Counted from the first letter of the stretch, positions 17,718 through 28,330 are shown. The stretch: 64,000 nucleotides of DNA from Parahalioglobus pacificus (GCF_014652275.1 NZ_BMYM01000001.1:1736001-1800000); one strand, 5' to 3'. The notes: generated from the letters alone by a model not told the origin. A program made the numbers and translations.

Positions 17718-19931
17718 TTAGCTGTCTGACGCAGTTGCCGTGTCGAAGCCCCTACCCTCAAGCAGCGGCTCGATGCTGGGGTCAGAGCCTCGGAAGTTGC
17801 GATACAGCTCATCGGCCTCCATCAAGCCGCCGGCCTCGTAAATCCACTTCTTCAGACGACCCGCAACCGTGGGGTCAAATATATCCTCAGCTTCGAGGAA
17901 GGCGTTAAAGCCATCGGCGTCGAGAATTTCAGACCATAGGTACGCGTAGTAGCCTGCCGAGTAGCCGCCGGCGAAGACGTGGCTGAAGTAGCGCGAGCGA
18001 TAGCGCGGCTCGATCTCTTCGATCAGGCCATATTCAGTCAGCACCTGCTTCTCAAACTCACGTGCATCAGTGATTTGAGCCGCCTCTTCAGCGCTCAGCA
18101 TGTGCCAGCGCAGATCAAGCAGCGACGCTGCAATAAACTCTGTCGTGCGGAACCCCTGATTGTGGTTCGCAGCATCCAGCATACGCTCAACCAGCGCCCC
18201 CGGAATCACCTCACCGGTTTCATAATGCTTAGCGTACATATCCAGCATCATGGGTTGGCTGGCCCAATGCTCGAGGATTTGCGCGGGGAACTCCGTGTAG
18301 TCACGCGGACCGTCCACACCGGAAAACGTGGGGTAGTCGATCTTGGTCATTACACCGTGTAATCCGTGGCCGAACTCGTGGAACAGTGTTTCAACCTCGT
18401 TGAAGCGCAGCAGCGTGGGCTCGCCCTCGGGAGGCCGTGTAAGGTTCATGTTGTTAGTGACAACGGGGCGAATGGAGTTACCACCGATGTTAGAACCGCC
18501 GCGGAAAGAGTTCATCCACGCACCGCCACGCTTGGAATCACGTGCATACATGTCGAAGTAGAAAACGCCGAGGTGGGCGCCATCCGCTTCTTTCACCTCA
18601 TAGGCTGTGACGACCTCATTCCAGGTAGGCGCATCGATCTTGGTGAATGTAATGCCAAACAGGCGCTCAGCCATCTCAAAGGCACCCTGTGTGACCGCGT
18701 CCAGATCGAAGTAAGGCTTTAACTCATTCACGTCGAGGTTATAGCGCTCGGCACGTACTTTTTCTGAGTAGTGCCACCAGTCGTGACCGGCAATAGCAAA
18801 TTCATCGCCAACCATGGCCTGCATATCCGCACGTTCTTGTTTGGCACGCTCAAGCCCTGGACGCCATACGCGCAGCAGGAAGTCTTCGGCACCTTTAGGA
18901 GTGCGCGCCATGTTGTACTCGAGTACATATTGAGCGTGAGAGTCGTAACCCAGCAGTGCCGCGCGCTCAGCACGCAACTGCGCAATCTTGATAGCAAGCG
19001 GCCCGTTGTCAGTCTCACCGTCCGAGGCGCGATTGCGATAGCCGTTGAACGCCTGCTCACGCAGTTCACGATTCTCCGACTGCGTCATGAAGGTCTCATA
19101 CACAGACCGGTCCAGCGTAATGATCCAGGCTTTCTTCTCGTCATCCCAAATGCTGGCCTTGAACACATCCGCAAGACCGGCTGTGTCCGCCTCATCCGTG
19201 ATTTCAATGGTGAAAGCTTTGGTGGCCGTTAGCAGGTTCTGGGCAAAGCGCGTTGTCAGCCCGGACAGTTCTTCATTAATCGCGGCAACTTTAGCTTTGG
19301 TCTCTGCATCTAGCGCCGCACCCTCGCGCACGAAATCGCGATGAGTCAGTTCCAGAAGGCGCGCTTCCTGCTCACCCAAATCCAGCGTATCGCGCTGCTG
19401 GTAAACGGTTTTCACGCGCTGCCAAAGTGTGTCGTTCAGGGTGATCTTGTCGGACTCGCGCGTCCACAACGGGTAAATCACCGTTTGCAGCTCGCGTTTC
19501 TTGGCATTCAGTTCGGTGCCGGCCAGCGGCCCGAAGACACGACCCACCCGAACGATAAGGTCACCACTGGTTTCCAGTGCAAGGATGGTGTTTTCGAAGG
19601 TGGGCGCGTCGGGGTTATCGACGATAACCGCGATCTCTTCGCGCAGTTCCAGTACCCCTTTCTTGAAGGCGGGCAGGAAGTGATCATCAGAGATCTCAGC
19701 AAAAGGAGGCACACCGAAGGGCGTGTCCCACTCTTGCATGAACGGGTTACCCGCCAGTTCGGCATCGGTAACCACGACGTCGTCGGCGGCGGGGGTGTCG
19801 GCAGCTTCAACCGCCGCAGGCGCAGTCTCGGCGGTCGCAACATCGTCGGCCGCCGTTTCAGTTTGGTCACCGCGACAGGCCACCAACGCGGCAGCCGCCA
19901 AAACGGCTACTGAAAGCGTTTTCAATTTCAT
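17718..19931 (-). CDS. M3 family metallopeptidase, lipoprotein (peptidyl-dipeptidase Dcp type)
   Basis: A 737-residue zinc peptidase of the M3 (thimet oligopeptidase/Dcp) family. The N-terminus is a lipoprotein signal (lipobox LVAC, cysteine at residue 19), then a low-complexity Ala/Thr/Asp/Glu linker to about residue 60. The catalytic motif HEFGH is at residues 518-522 within ETLFHEFGHGLHG; the surrounding blocks ARDSKRGGAWMNSF and DGPRDYTEFPAQILEHW are standard for Dcp-like enzymes. It should degrade peptides in the periplasm while tethered to a membrane. It is a single gene with its own terminator, divergent from the AbgT transporter gene. Confidence 0.92.
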   Translation of the reverse strand: MKLKTLSVAVLAAAALVACRGDQTETAADDVATAETAPAAVEAADTPAADDVVVTDAELAGNPFMQEWDTPFGVPPFAEISDDHFLPAFKKGVLELREEIAVIVDNPDAPTFENTILALETSGDLIVRVGRVFGPLAGTELNAKKRELQTVIYPLWTRESDKITLNDTLWQRVKTVYQQRDTLDLGEQEARLLELTHRDFVREGAALDAETKAKVAAINEELSGLTTRFAQNLLTATKAFTIEITDEADTAGLADVFKASIWDDEKKAWIITLDRSVYETFMTQSENRELREQAFNGYRNRASDGETDNGPLAIKIAQLRAERAALLGYDSHAQYVLEYNMARTPKGAEDFLLRVWRPGLERAKQERADMQAMVGDEFAIAGHDWWHYSEKVRAERYNLDVNELKPYFDLDAVTQGAFEMAERLFGITFTKIDAPTWNEVVTAYEVKEADGAHLGVFYFDMYARDSKRGGAWMNSFRGGSNIGGNSIRPVVTNNMNLTRPPEGEPTLLRFNEVETLFHEFGHGLHGVMTKIDYPTFSGVDGPRDYTEFPAQILEHWASQPMMLDMYAKHYETGEVIPGALVERMLDAANHNQGFRTTEFIAASLLDLRWHMLSAEEAAQITDAREFEKQVLTEYGLIEEIEPRYRSRYFSHVFAGGYSAGYYAYLWSEILDADGFNAFLEAEDIFDPTVAGRLKKWIYEAGGLMEADELYRNFRGSDPSIEPLLEGRGFDTATASDS

Positions 19932-20179
19932 AGAAAAGTCCTTAATTCGAGGGCCGCCGCAGCACGACAGGGCTGAGCAGCGAAACGCCGGTCATAGTAG
20001 GCCAATTCCGAGGCCAATTGAAGGGAGTCTCTTAGCCCGACGCAGCGAGCCAGAGCGGGTCTACAGTCGGTATTGGAATTGTCGCAGCAGCAGGTGAAAC
20101 CAGGAGATTTTCTTCCCCGGGGAATTGACCCGCTGAACCGACCCACGTACAACAAGTCTCAGCAATCAGGGATACCTCA

Positions 20180-21751
20180 ATGACCGACAGCACCGCATCT
20201 GGCACATCCGCCCCCCTTACCACTGGACAACGTATTGGCAGGTTTATCGAGCGGGTGGGCCACAAGATACCCGACCCCGTCATTATATTTATGGCGCTCT
20301 ACCCAATGGCCTTCATCCCGACGGTGATCTTTGGCGGCTACAGCTTCAACACCACCGGCGCCGGCGGTGACACAGTCACCCATCAGATAAAGAACATGGC
20401 CGAGTCCGAGCACGTCCGCTGGATCTTCGACAATGCGCTACTGGCAAATTGGTTGGGCTTTGGTGGCGGCGTGCTAGGTGTCATCTTCGTGGTGATGCTG
20501 GCGATCGGATTGGCAGAGAATTCAGGCATGTTCGCCGCACTGATCAAAAAGGTGGGCGCCAAACTGCCTGTCGGCTTATTACCGCTGCTCCTTATTTTCC
20601 TGGGCATTCTCAGCTCGATGGCCACGGATGCGGGCTACCTGGTGCTGATACCCCTGGCAGGCCTTCTCTACGCCGGTCTGGGCAAACACCCCTTCATCGG
20701 GATGGCGGCGGCCTTCGCCGGCGTTTCAGCCGGCTTCAGTGCGAATCTGATACCCGGCCCAATCGACGTGATCATCGGTCTCAATGCGAAGGTATTCGCT
20801 GAGGCTCAGGGTGTGCCCTTTACCACCGCTGCCGGACAAGCGCTGAACCCCGCCACCATGCACTGGTACTTCATCGTGGCATCGACATTCATACTGGCGA
20901 TCACTGGATTTGTGGTGACCCGGCGTTTCGTGGCTCCGCGCCTCGAAACCATGCCGTGGGAGGCGCCGGAAGATATCAAGCCCGGTGATTTTCAGGTGAC
21001 GCCTGCCGAGCAACGGGGCCTGAGGGGGGCACTGATCGGTGTGGGCGTTGCTGCGGTAATCATCTCAGGTCTGGCTTTGGGCCCCTTGCAATCGTACGTG
21101 GATGACACCGGTCGCACGGTTCAGCCCTATATGGACAACATCATATTGCTCATCTCTATTTTCTTCGCGGCCACGGGCACCGCGTTTGGCTACGCGTCAG
21201 GCAACTTCAAGAAGCTGCCCGATGTGGTGAACGCCATGGTGAAGCAAATGAACACCATGGGTTATATCCTGGTACTCACTTTCTTTTGCTATAACTTTTT
21301 AGGACTGTTGAGCTACAGCGGGCTCGGCACCTATATCACCTACCTGGGCGTTCAGTTCCTACTGGCATTGGGCCTTCAAGACTTCCCGGTGCTACTGTTA
21401 ATCGGCTTTGTTTTCACCACAGCGATTATCAATATCTTTATCGGTGGGCTGACCTCCAAGTGGATGCTGTTGGGCCCCATCTTTATTCCAATGCTGTTCT
21501 TCGTTAATCCGGCCATGACACCTGATTTTGTCGCTGCAGCATTCCGGGTAGCCGATTCGTCCACCAACATCATCACACCGTTAATGACGTACGCGGGGAT
21601 CATTTTGGCCTTCATGCGCAAATACCAGCCCTCAATGAGCTTCGGCGACATGCTGATCATGATGATGCCCTACTCCATCGCTTTCTTGACCATTTGGACT
21701 GCACTGCTGGTGTGTTTCTTTGCATTCGGTATTCCGCTGGGACCTAACTAG
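20180..21751 (+). CDS. AbgT family transporter
   Basis: A 523-residue inner-membrane transporter of the AbgT family (p-aminobenzoyl-glutamate and related substrates; some members export sulfonamides). N-terminal IGRFIERVGHKIPDPVIIFMALYP, the LLLIFLGILSSMATDAGYLVLIPLA and ANLIPGPIDVIIGL segments, and the final part with FIGGLTSKWMLLGPIFIPMLFFVNPAMTPDF are typical, with about 12 hydrophobic helices. It stands between the M3 peptidase (divergent) and nei. Proximity to peptidase genes suits uptake of peptide-like or folate-derived compounds, but the substrate is not determined by sequence. Confidence 0.92.
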   Translation: MTDSTASGTSAPLTTGQRIGRFIERVGHKIPDPVIIFMALYPMAFIPTVIFGGYSFNTTGAGGDTVTHQIKNMAESEHVRWIFDNALLANWLGFGGGVLGVIFVVMLAIGLAENSGMFAALIKKVGAKLPVGLLPLLLIFLGILSSMATDAGYLVLIPLAGLLYAGLGKHPFIGMAAAFAGVSAGFSANLIPGPIDVIIGLNAKVFAEAQGVPFTTAAGQALNPATMHWYFIVASTFILAITGFVVTRRFVAPRLETMPWEAPEDIKPGDFQVTPAEQRGLRGALIGVGVAAVIISGLALGPLQSYVDDTGRTVQPYMDNIILLISIFFAATGTAFGYASGNFKKLPDVVNAMVKQMNTMGYILVLTFFCYNFLGLLSYSGLGTYITYLGVQFLLALGLQDFPVLLLIGFVFTTAIINIFIGGLTSKWMLLGPIFIPMLFFVNPAMTPDFVAAAFRVADSSTNIITPLMTYAGIILAFMRKYQPSMSFGDMLIMMMPYSIAFLTIWTALLVCFFAFGIPLGPN

Positions 21752-21860
21752 AGTTCGCAAGGCCGCCAGACCAGGTACTGTCCGGGCCCAATAACTTCCC
21801 CCGCTGGCGTGAACGCGCCGGCGAGACATACACTCGAGTTCTTCACGGGGAGGTCAACGA

Positions 21861-22688
21861 ATGCCGGAAGGACCAGAGATCAGGCGCGCTGCCGATCAGA
21901 TTGCTGACGTGCTGGTAGGGCAGACCATCGATACCGTGCGCTTTGGTCTTCCGCGCTTGCGACATCAGGCACGGAAACTCAAGGGGCACTCGGTGATAGA
22001 TGTCGAAACGCGCGGCAAAGCTCTACTCACGCATTTCGATCACGGACTGAGTATCTACTCTCACAACCAGCTGTACGGGGTCTGGCGTACGGTAAAGGGC
22101 CACAAACTGCCCAAGACGAATCGATCACTTCGGCTATTGCTCCAGACTTCGACGCACAGCGCCATCCTGTACAGTGCGTCAGACATCAGCGTCTGGCCGA
22201 CAGAAGAGCTAGCCCAACATCCCTTTCTGCAGAAGATCGGGCCCGACATCATGGACACCTCCCTCGAGTGGCGAGATATCGAGCGGAGATTGATGGAGCC
22301 ACGATTCGCGAGTAAGGCGCTCTCCACGCTGTTTCTGGACCAGGCCTTCCTCGCAGGCAACGGCAATTACCTGCGCTCGGAAATTCTGTTCGATGCGCGC
22401 CTGCACCCCGCGCTGAAGCCCGCCCAGTTATCGCGTGGCGAACGCGGTCGGCTTGCCCGCAGCACGCTGGCAATTGCACGGCGCAGCTACGATACCGCAG
22501 GCATCACTTTGGCACCCTCGCTCTCCAACTCACTCAAGCGCCAGGGGCAATCTCGCAGCTGGCGCAGGTTCTATGTGTTCGGTCGAGATGAGTATCCGTG
22601 TTACGCCTGTGGCACTCTCATCCAGCGCGAGGAGGTTGGCAGCCGGCGCCTGTATCTCTGCAGAAACTGCCAGCCACAGCGCGACTAG
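21861..22688 (+). CDS. nei: endonuclease VIII (DNA glycosylase/AP lyase)
   Basis: A 275-residue Fpg/Nei-family base-excision repair enzyme removing oxidised pyrimidines. After Met removal the N-terminal PEGPEIRRAAD presents the catalytic Pro and Glu (P2, E3). The helix-two-turn-helix region contains LAGNGNYLRSEILFDARLHP, and the C-terminal zinc finger is CYACG followed by CRNC. The segment IYSHNQLYGVW is characteristic of Nei rather than Fpg. The Shine-Dalgarno GGGGAGG precedes the ATG. It appears to be a single-gene unit about 110 bases after the AbgT gene. Confidence 0.9.
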   Translation: MPEGPEIRRAADQIADVLVGQTIDTVRFGLPRLRHQARKLKGHSVIDVETRGKALLTHFDHGLSIYSHNQLYGVWRTVKGHKLPKTNRSLRLLLQTSTHSAILYSASDISVWPTEELAQHPFLQKIGPDIMDTSLEWRDIERRLMEPRFASKALSTLFLDQAFLAGNGNYLRSEILFDARLHPALKPAQLSRGERGRLARSTLAIARRSYDTAGITLAPSLSNSLKRQGQSRSWRRFYVFGRDEYPCYACGTLIQREEVGSRRLYLCRNCQPQRD

Positions 22689-22931
22689 GTTGGCGTGACT
22701 AGGCTAGCGAGTGCGGAGAGACAATCTGCCCCACCGGCGTGGACAGCCCAATGAGCCAAGAGCTTACGCCACTGCCCCGCAGGTACAACGTCATCTGCTG
22801 AGTGTAGCCGCCATCCGCCTGGGAGCGCGGATGCCTGCAACGAATTCGCTCTCTGCAGCCGCCAAAACTTGAACTAAATTACAAAACCGGTGCACACTCT
22901 CGCGCTTAGCATTTCCCGCGAGGATCCTCCG

Positions 22932-25900
22932 TTGTCTCTCACCAATCGACGGCTACTGCCGGTAGCGCTCATCATTGCAACACTGTCCTTCGGCGCACTG
23001 GGCGCCGACAGCAATCCTTATAACGGCATGAACTGGCGGAACGTAGGTCCGGCCTTCATGTCCGGACGAATCTCTGATATCGACTGGGACCCAAAAGACC
23101 ACAGTACCTGGTATGTTGCTGTTGGAAGTGGCGGCGTTTGGAAAACGACCAACGCAGGCGTCACATGGACGCCAATCTTCGATAATGAGTCGGTGTATTC
23201 CATTGGCAATGTCACTGTGGACCCCAGCAACCCCAACCGGGTTTGGGTAGGTACAGGCGAAGATGTGGGCGGTCGCCATGTCGGCTACGGCGATGGCATC
23301 TATCGCTCTGACGACGGCGGCCAAACGTGGAAAAACATGGGGCTGGCGGAGTCAGAACATATATCCACTATCCTTGTTCACCCGGAGGATTCCAACACTG
23401 TCTGGGCGGCCGTGCAGGGTCCCTTGTGGACGTCAGGCGGCGAGCGCGGTGTCTACATGACCACCGATGGGGGCGAGACCTGGGAAAAAACACTGGGCGC
23501 GGGCAAGTGGACCGGCGTTGCAGATATCATTATCGACCCGCGTGACCCGGACGTGCTTTACGCCGCGACCTGGCAGCGACACCGTACGGTTGCCGCCTAT
23601 ATGGGCGGCGGCCCGGAAAGCGGCCTGCATAAGTCGACCGATGGCGGCCGCACCTGGAGCAAGCTCAGTAACGGTTTGCCCACCGGCAACCTCGGAAAGA
23701 TCGGCCTGACCATCTCCCCTATCAATCCCGACATTGTGTATGCAGCCATTGAACTCAATCGCCGCGAGGGCGGTGTTTGGCGCTCCGATGATCGCGGCGT
23801 CAGCTGGGTGAAAGGCGCTGATGCTGTGGGCGGCGGTACAGGCCCTCACTATTACCAGGAACTGATCGCCAGCCCACACAAGCTGGACAGGCTGTACCTG
23901 GTCGGGCCGGTAGTGCAGAAATCTGAAGATGGTGGCAAGACTTTTGAGAACATGCCCCAGGATGCCAAGCACAGTGATACCCACGCGGTGGTTTTCCATC
24001 CAGAAGATCCCGACTACATCATGATGGGCACAGACGGCGGTGTGTACGAAAGTTTCGACCTTGGCGCCACCTGGCGCTTCATCGACAACCTGCCTCTTAC
24101 CCAGTACTACAAGTTGGCACTGGATGATGCGGAGCCCTTCTACAACATCTACGGGGGCACTCAGGACAACAACACCCAGGGCGGACCCTCGCGCACCAAC
24201 AACACCAACGGCATTCGCAACGCGGACTGGTTAGTGGTGCTGGGTGGCGACGGACACCAGCCGGCCACCGAGCCGGGCAACCCCGACATCTTGTACGCCC
24301 AATCACAGCAGGGGAACATTTCGCGCATCGACCTGACCACGGGCGAGCGTATGTACATTCGTCCACAGCCCGCGCCCGGCGAGCCGCCCGAGCGTGCAAA
24401 CTGGGACTCTCCTATTCTCGTCAGCCCTCACGACCCCAAGAGACTGTACTTCGGCACCCAGCGAGTTTGGCGTTCCGATGATCGCGGCAACGACTGGCGT
24501 ACCATCTCGGGCGACCTCACGCGGGACCAGGAACGCCTGCTACTGCCCATCATGGATAAGACCTGGAGCTGGGACTCACCTTGGGACATGCTGGCCATGT
24601 CCCAGTACAACACCATCACCTCACTGGCGGAGTCGCCTCTGCAGGAAGGTCTGCTCTACGCAGGCACGGATGACGGCCTGATTCAGGTGTCGGAAAACGG
24701 AGGCGATAGCTGGACCCAGTCCGAGGTTGGTTCATTACCCGGCGTTCCTAGCACCGCATTTATCAACGACATCCGCGCCGATCTGCACGATGCCGACACG
24801 GTGTACATCACGATGGATAACCACAAGTACGGTGACTACAAACCCTACCTCCTGGTGAGCCGCAATCGGGGTCGCAGCTGGCGTTCTATTTCTGAGGGCA
24901 TCCCTGACAAGCACCTGGTGTGGCGTGTTGTTCAAGACCATATCAAGCCGGGCCTGATGTTTGCCGCTACCGAATTCGGTGTATACGTCACTCTGAACGG
25001 TGGGCAGCAATGGGAGAAGTTCAGCGCCGGCATGCCCACAATCTCTATCCGCGATATTGCCATTCAACGCCGCGAAAACGACGTCGTGGCCGCGAGTTTC
25101 GGCCGTGGGTTCTTCGTTCTGGACGACTACTCAGCCTTGCGTGAGCTTTCCGACGAGGCGATGGCCAAAGAGGCAGCTTTGTTCGCGCCCCGCGATGCCT
25201 ATTGGTTTTTCCCCCGTCCGATTCTGGGTGCAACCAAGCGCGGCTCAGCAGGTGACCAGACCTACGTGGCCGAGAACCCACCCTTCGGTGCCGTGCTGAC
25301 CTACCACCTGTCAGAAGGTTTCCCGACCTTGGAGAAGGTGCGTCAGGACGCCGAAAAAGAGGCTATGGATGCTGGTAAGGCTGTGCGTTTCCCCGGTTGG
25401 GACGCGGTAGAGGCCGAAAGGCGTGAGGCTGCGCCTGCGGTGAAACTTGTGATCAGAGATGCCGACGGCAATGTCATCCGTCGTATCGATGCACCCGCCG
25501 AGAAAGGATTCCACCGCGTAGCCTGGGATCTGCACCACCCCTACCCCGGCTCCATCGAAACGCCGCCAAACTGGCAAGGGTTGCCCCCACGGGGCTTTAT
25601 GGCAACCCCGGGTGAATACAGTGCCGAACTGGTGCTCTTGAAGAACGGACAGAGCCGCTCGCTGGCAGGGCCGGTCGAGTTTGGCGTGGTACGCGCCTAT
25701 GAGGGGGCATTACAGGGACCAAGCCTCGAGGAACGCGATGCATTCCTCAAGGACATTGCTTTAGTCGTAGGCCAGGTCAGTGCCGCACAGTACGCCATCA
25801 GTGACGCTATCGAAGATCTGGAGAGTATGCAGAAAATGCTGGATCTCAGTGCTAACGCACCCGGTGATGCAGACGCAAAAGTGCATGCGTTACACCAGGA

Positions 25901-26189
25901 GCTATTGGTGATGAAGGACAAGTTTGGCGACGGCGATCGTCAGGGCGTCGGTGCGAACGAGGCACAGAACTTCGCCTGGTGGTTGGGCCATGCCAGCTGG
26001 GGAATGAGCAGTACCAGCTACGGTCCAACCGCTTCGCACGCACGGAGCCTGCAATACGCCAAGGCCGACTTTGCGCCGCTGCGCGAACGTCTCAACACGA
26101 TTCTAACCAGCGAGATACCCGCGCTGCGTCAGTCGCTGCTGCAATCCGGCGCACCCTGGGGCCAGGGCCAAATCATCCCCGGAGGCTGA
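22932..26189 (+). CDS. VPS10/sortilin-type beta-propeller protein, exported
   Basis: About 1085 residues from TTG 22932, chosen because AGGA lies upstream and the protein then opens with a signal peptide (PVALIIATLSFGALG). A GTG at 22890 in the same frame would add 14 residues ahead of it. I count about eleven Asp-box repeats (S/T-x-D/N-x-G-x-T/S-W types such as SDDGGQTWK, TTDGGETWE, STDGGRTWS, SENGGDSWT), consistent with sortilin/VPS10 ten-bladed propellers. The C-terminal third has a fibronectin-like block (VIRDADGNVIRRIDAPAEKG) and a helical tail. Such proteins are common in peptide-using marine bacteria; their ligand is unknown. A terminator follows. Confidence 0.88.
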   Translation: MSLTNRRLLPVALIIATLSFGALGADSNPYNGMNWRNVGPAFMSGRISDIDWDPKDHSTWYVAVGSGGVWKTTNAGVTWTPIFDNESVYSIGNVTVDPSNPNRVWVGTGEDVGGRHVGYGDGIYRSDDGGQTWKNMGLAESEHISTILVHPEDSNTVWAAVQGPLWTSGGERGVYMTTDGGETWEKTLGAGKWTGVADIIIDPRDPDVLYAATWQRHRTVAAYMGGGPESGLHKSTDGGRTWSKLSNGLPTGNLGKIGLTISPINPDIVYAAIELNRREGGVWRSDDRGVSWVKGADAVGGGTGPHYYQELIASPHKLDRLYLVGPVVQKSEDGGKTFENMPQDAKHSDTHAVVFHPEDPDYIMMGTDGGVYESFDLGATWRFIDNLPLTQYYKLALDDAEPFYNIYGGTQDNNTQGGPSRTNNTNGIRNADWLVVLGGDGHQPATEPGNPDILYAQSQQGNISRIDLTTGERMYIRPQPAPGEPPERANWDSPILVSPHDPKRLYFGTQRVWRSDDRGNDWRTISGDLTRDQERLLLPIMDKTWSWDSPWDMLAMSQYNTITSLAESPLQEGLLYAGTDDGLIQVSENGGDSWTQSEVGSLPGVPSTAFINDIRADLHDADTVYITMDNHKYGDYKPYLLVSRNRGRSWRSISEGIPDKHLVWRVVQDHIKPGLMFAATEFGVYVTLNGGQQWEKFSAGMPTISIRDIAIQRRENDVVAASFGRGFFVLDDYSALRELSDEAMAKEAALFAPRDAYWFFPRPILGATKRGSAGDQTYVAENPPFGAVLTYHLSEGFPTLEKVRQDAEKEAMDAGKAVRFPGWDAVEAERREAAPAVKLVIRDADGNVIRRIDAPAEKGFHRVAWDLHHPYPGSIETPPNWQGLPPRGFMATPGEYSAELVLLKNGQSRSLAGPVEFGVVRAYEGALQGPSLEERDAFLKDIALVVGQVSAAQYAISDAIEDLESMQKMLDLSANAPGDADAKVHALHQELLVMKDKFGDGDRQGVGANEAQNFAWWLGHASWGMSSTSYGPTASHARSLQYAKADFAPLRERLNTILTSEIPALRQSLLQSGAPWGQGQIIPGG

Positions 26190-26208
26190 GCCATCAAAGT
26201 TCGTGAAG

Positions 26209-26234
26209 AGCCCGCTTACAGCGGGCTTTTTTTT
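26209..26234 (+). terminator. rho-independent terminator after the VPS10-like gene
   Basis: AGCCCGC (26209-26215), loop TTACA, GCGGGCT (26221-26227), then a run of seven further T residues. Confidence 0.92.
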
Positions 26235-26385
26235 GCCTCGCAAACAGCTGTAAGACAGACGAAATAACAGAGGAAGGTACGTCTGCTTACTGTATGAGCT
26301 CGGCTCCTTGCTGTATTATCGCGCGTCGAATCACCCCGATATCGGCGGCCCACCCGGCTACCGAAGAGCTACACGCCACCTGTCA

Positions 26386-28266
26386 ATGAAAGACCACTTA
26401 CGGCCCCTTACCCTCATAACGGCACTGTTCACTGCCACTATCACCAGTGCTGAGCCGGCACTGGAAGAAGTGCGTGTCGTCGGCCAGAGAAATCTACTGA
26501 ATCAATCGCTCTATCTTCAGGGCGACCAGCAGTCCATACGGCCTGACGAGCAAGTGTCGCTCAACCGCACCGTGGGTGACATTATCGAGCGGCTCCCGGG
26601 TGTGACGCTCAATGGTCAGGGCGGCCTGCTGCAGAGCTACAGTGTCCGCGGCTTTAGCCGCTGGCGAATTCGCACCGAGGTCGATGGTGTTCCCATTATC
26701 ACCGACCGACGCGCAGGCAACTCGGCGTCCTTCGTGCCGCCAGAATTGTTGTCGAACGTGACGGTGGCACGCGGTCCTGCCTCGAGCCTTTATGGCTCAG
26801 GTGCGTTGGGCGGCACCGTAAACCTGGCTTCCATCCAGCCTGATGGCGTAGAAGCAACGCTCGAGGGGCAAAGTACCGACAACGCCATTGCGGCAACACT
26901 GGGCTATGGCGATGGAGAGCACTTTGCCGGTGCGGTGAGCGTTCGCCGTGCCGATCGAAGTGAAGATGCCCGTGGTCGCCCACTCAACAGCGGCTATGAA
27001 CAGGTCGGAGCCCTGCTGAAATCCCGGATTGAGCTGGATAGCTATGACCTCAGCCTCTCGTGGCTGCCCTCTTACGGAAAAGATATCGGCAAGAGCAACA
27101 GCGAGTATCCCGATCGCGGTGTGAGTGACTATCCGGAAGACCTCCACTCTGTGGTGTCTGTGCAGGTGCAAAACGCTGACCAGTGGCTGGCTCGCCTCTA
27201 CCACCATTACCAGGATTGGGAATCGCGCACAGAACGTATCGGCGTGCGCACTAATGTCACCGACTATAAAAGCCACACGCTGGGAGGCATGGCCTACACC
27301 GCGACAGATATTCTCTCTGGCGTTGGCAGAAGTGGCGTTGAATGGGTAGGTCGACGGGGAGTCGAGATCAGCGATCAGGAATTCAATGCTGACGGCGAGC
27401 CGGTGATTAGCAGTGAGAACATTGATGGCCAGGAAGACAATCTCGCCGCGTTCGTCGATCAACAGTGGCAGCTTGGTGCACTGAGTTATGGTGGTGGCTT
27501 GCGCTATGACTACATCGATCAGGAAGACGCTGGCCGCTCCCGCAGTGACAACAAACTGAACGGCAATCTAAGCGCCAGCTGGGCCGCCAATGACGCCTGG
27601 ACAGTATCTGCAAGTGCCGGTACGGGCTTTCGTTTCCCAAGCCTGACCGAGCTGTACTTCAACGGCGTTACGCCCAGAGGCGAGACGGTCGGCAACCCGG
27701 ATCTGGCACCAGAAGAGAACCTTGGGTTTCAGTTAGGCCTGGACTATCAGGGCAACGCCGTGTCCGCATCGCTGCACAGCTACATCAATGATCTGGACGA
27801 CTACATCGAACGCTATCGCATAAGTGACGAGCTACGTTCCTACCGCAATCTGGACGGAGCGCAGATCTGGGGATTCGAAGCACAGCTGGATTGGCAAAGC
27901 CACGAGCAATTACGCCACTCCCTGAGTTACCAATGGCAGCGAGGTGAAGATGATGACGGGCGCTGGCTGTCAGACCTTAATCCTCCGGCACTGCGCTACC
28001 TGCTGGAGTGGCAGGGCCAGCGGTATCGTGTGCAGAGCGACTTGTCTTACCGTCAGGAGCGCGACGATTTCGGCGAGGGAGAACAGGCACTGGATTCTGC
28101 GGTTATCTGGAACGGCCGCTTGGTGCGCCAGTTCGGCAGCCGCTGGGAAGGTGAAATCTATGCCAACAACCTGCTAGATGAGCTGTACTTGGGAACCGCC
28201 GATGAAGATGCGGCTTATCAACCCGGACGTACAATCGGTGTGCGCTTGCGCTGGTTTGGTGGCTGA
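26386..28266 (+). CDS. TonB-dependent outer-membrane receptor
   Basis: A 627-residue receptor from ATG 26386, where a signal peptide begins (PLTLITALFTATITSAEP). A longer frame from TTG 26308 adds 26 unconserved residues. A TonB-box-like LEEVRVVGQRN follows the signal; the plug contains VGDIIERLPGVTLNGQGG, YSVRGFSRWRIRTEVDGVPI and ARGPASSLYGSGALGGTV. The barrel has the FRFPSLTELYFNG block and the C-terminal strand ends near YQPGRTIGVRLRWFGG. Size and plug suggest a siderophore, haem or cobalamin-like ligand. I saw no Fur box upstream. It is followed by the sterol-desaturase-family gene about 60 bases on. Confidence 0.9.
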   Translation: MKDHLRPLTLITALFTATITSAEPALEEVRVVGQRNLLNQSLYLQGDQQSIRPDEQVSLNRTVGDIIERLPGVTLNGQGGLLQSYSVRGFSRWRIRTEVDGVPIITDRRAGNSASFVPPELLSNVTVARGPASSLYGSGALGGTVNLASIQPDGVEATLEGQSTDNAIAATLGYGDGEHFAGAVSVRRADRSEDARGRPLNSGYEQVGALLKSRIELDSYDLSLSWLPSYGKDIGKSNSEYPDRGVSDYPEDLHSVVSVQVQNADQWLARLYHHYQDWESRTERIGVRTNVTDYKSHTLGGMAYTATDILSGVGRSGVEWVGRRGVEISDQEFNADGEPVISSENIDGQEDNLAAFVDQQWQLGALSYGGGLRYDYIDQEDAGRSRSDNKLNGNLSASWAANDAWTVSASAGTGFRFPSLTELYFNGVTPRGETVGNPDLAPEENLGFQLGLDYQGNAVSASLHSYINDLDDYIERYRISDELRSYRNLDGAQIWGFEAQLDWQSHEQLRHSLSYQWQRGEDDDGRWLSDLNPPALRYLLEWQGQRYRVQSDLSYRQERDDFGEGEQALDSAVIWNGRLVRQFGSRWEGEIYANNLLDELYLGTADEDAAYQPGRTIGVRLRWFGG

Positions 28267-28330
28267 GAAAGGGTCCCCTAAAGTGGGCTAAGCTTAACAC
28301 TGCTGCCCATAGGCCAGGTGGAGTAAAGAA

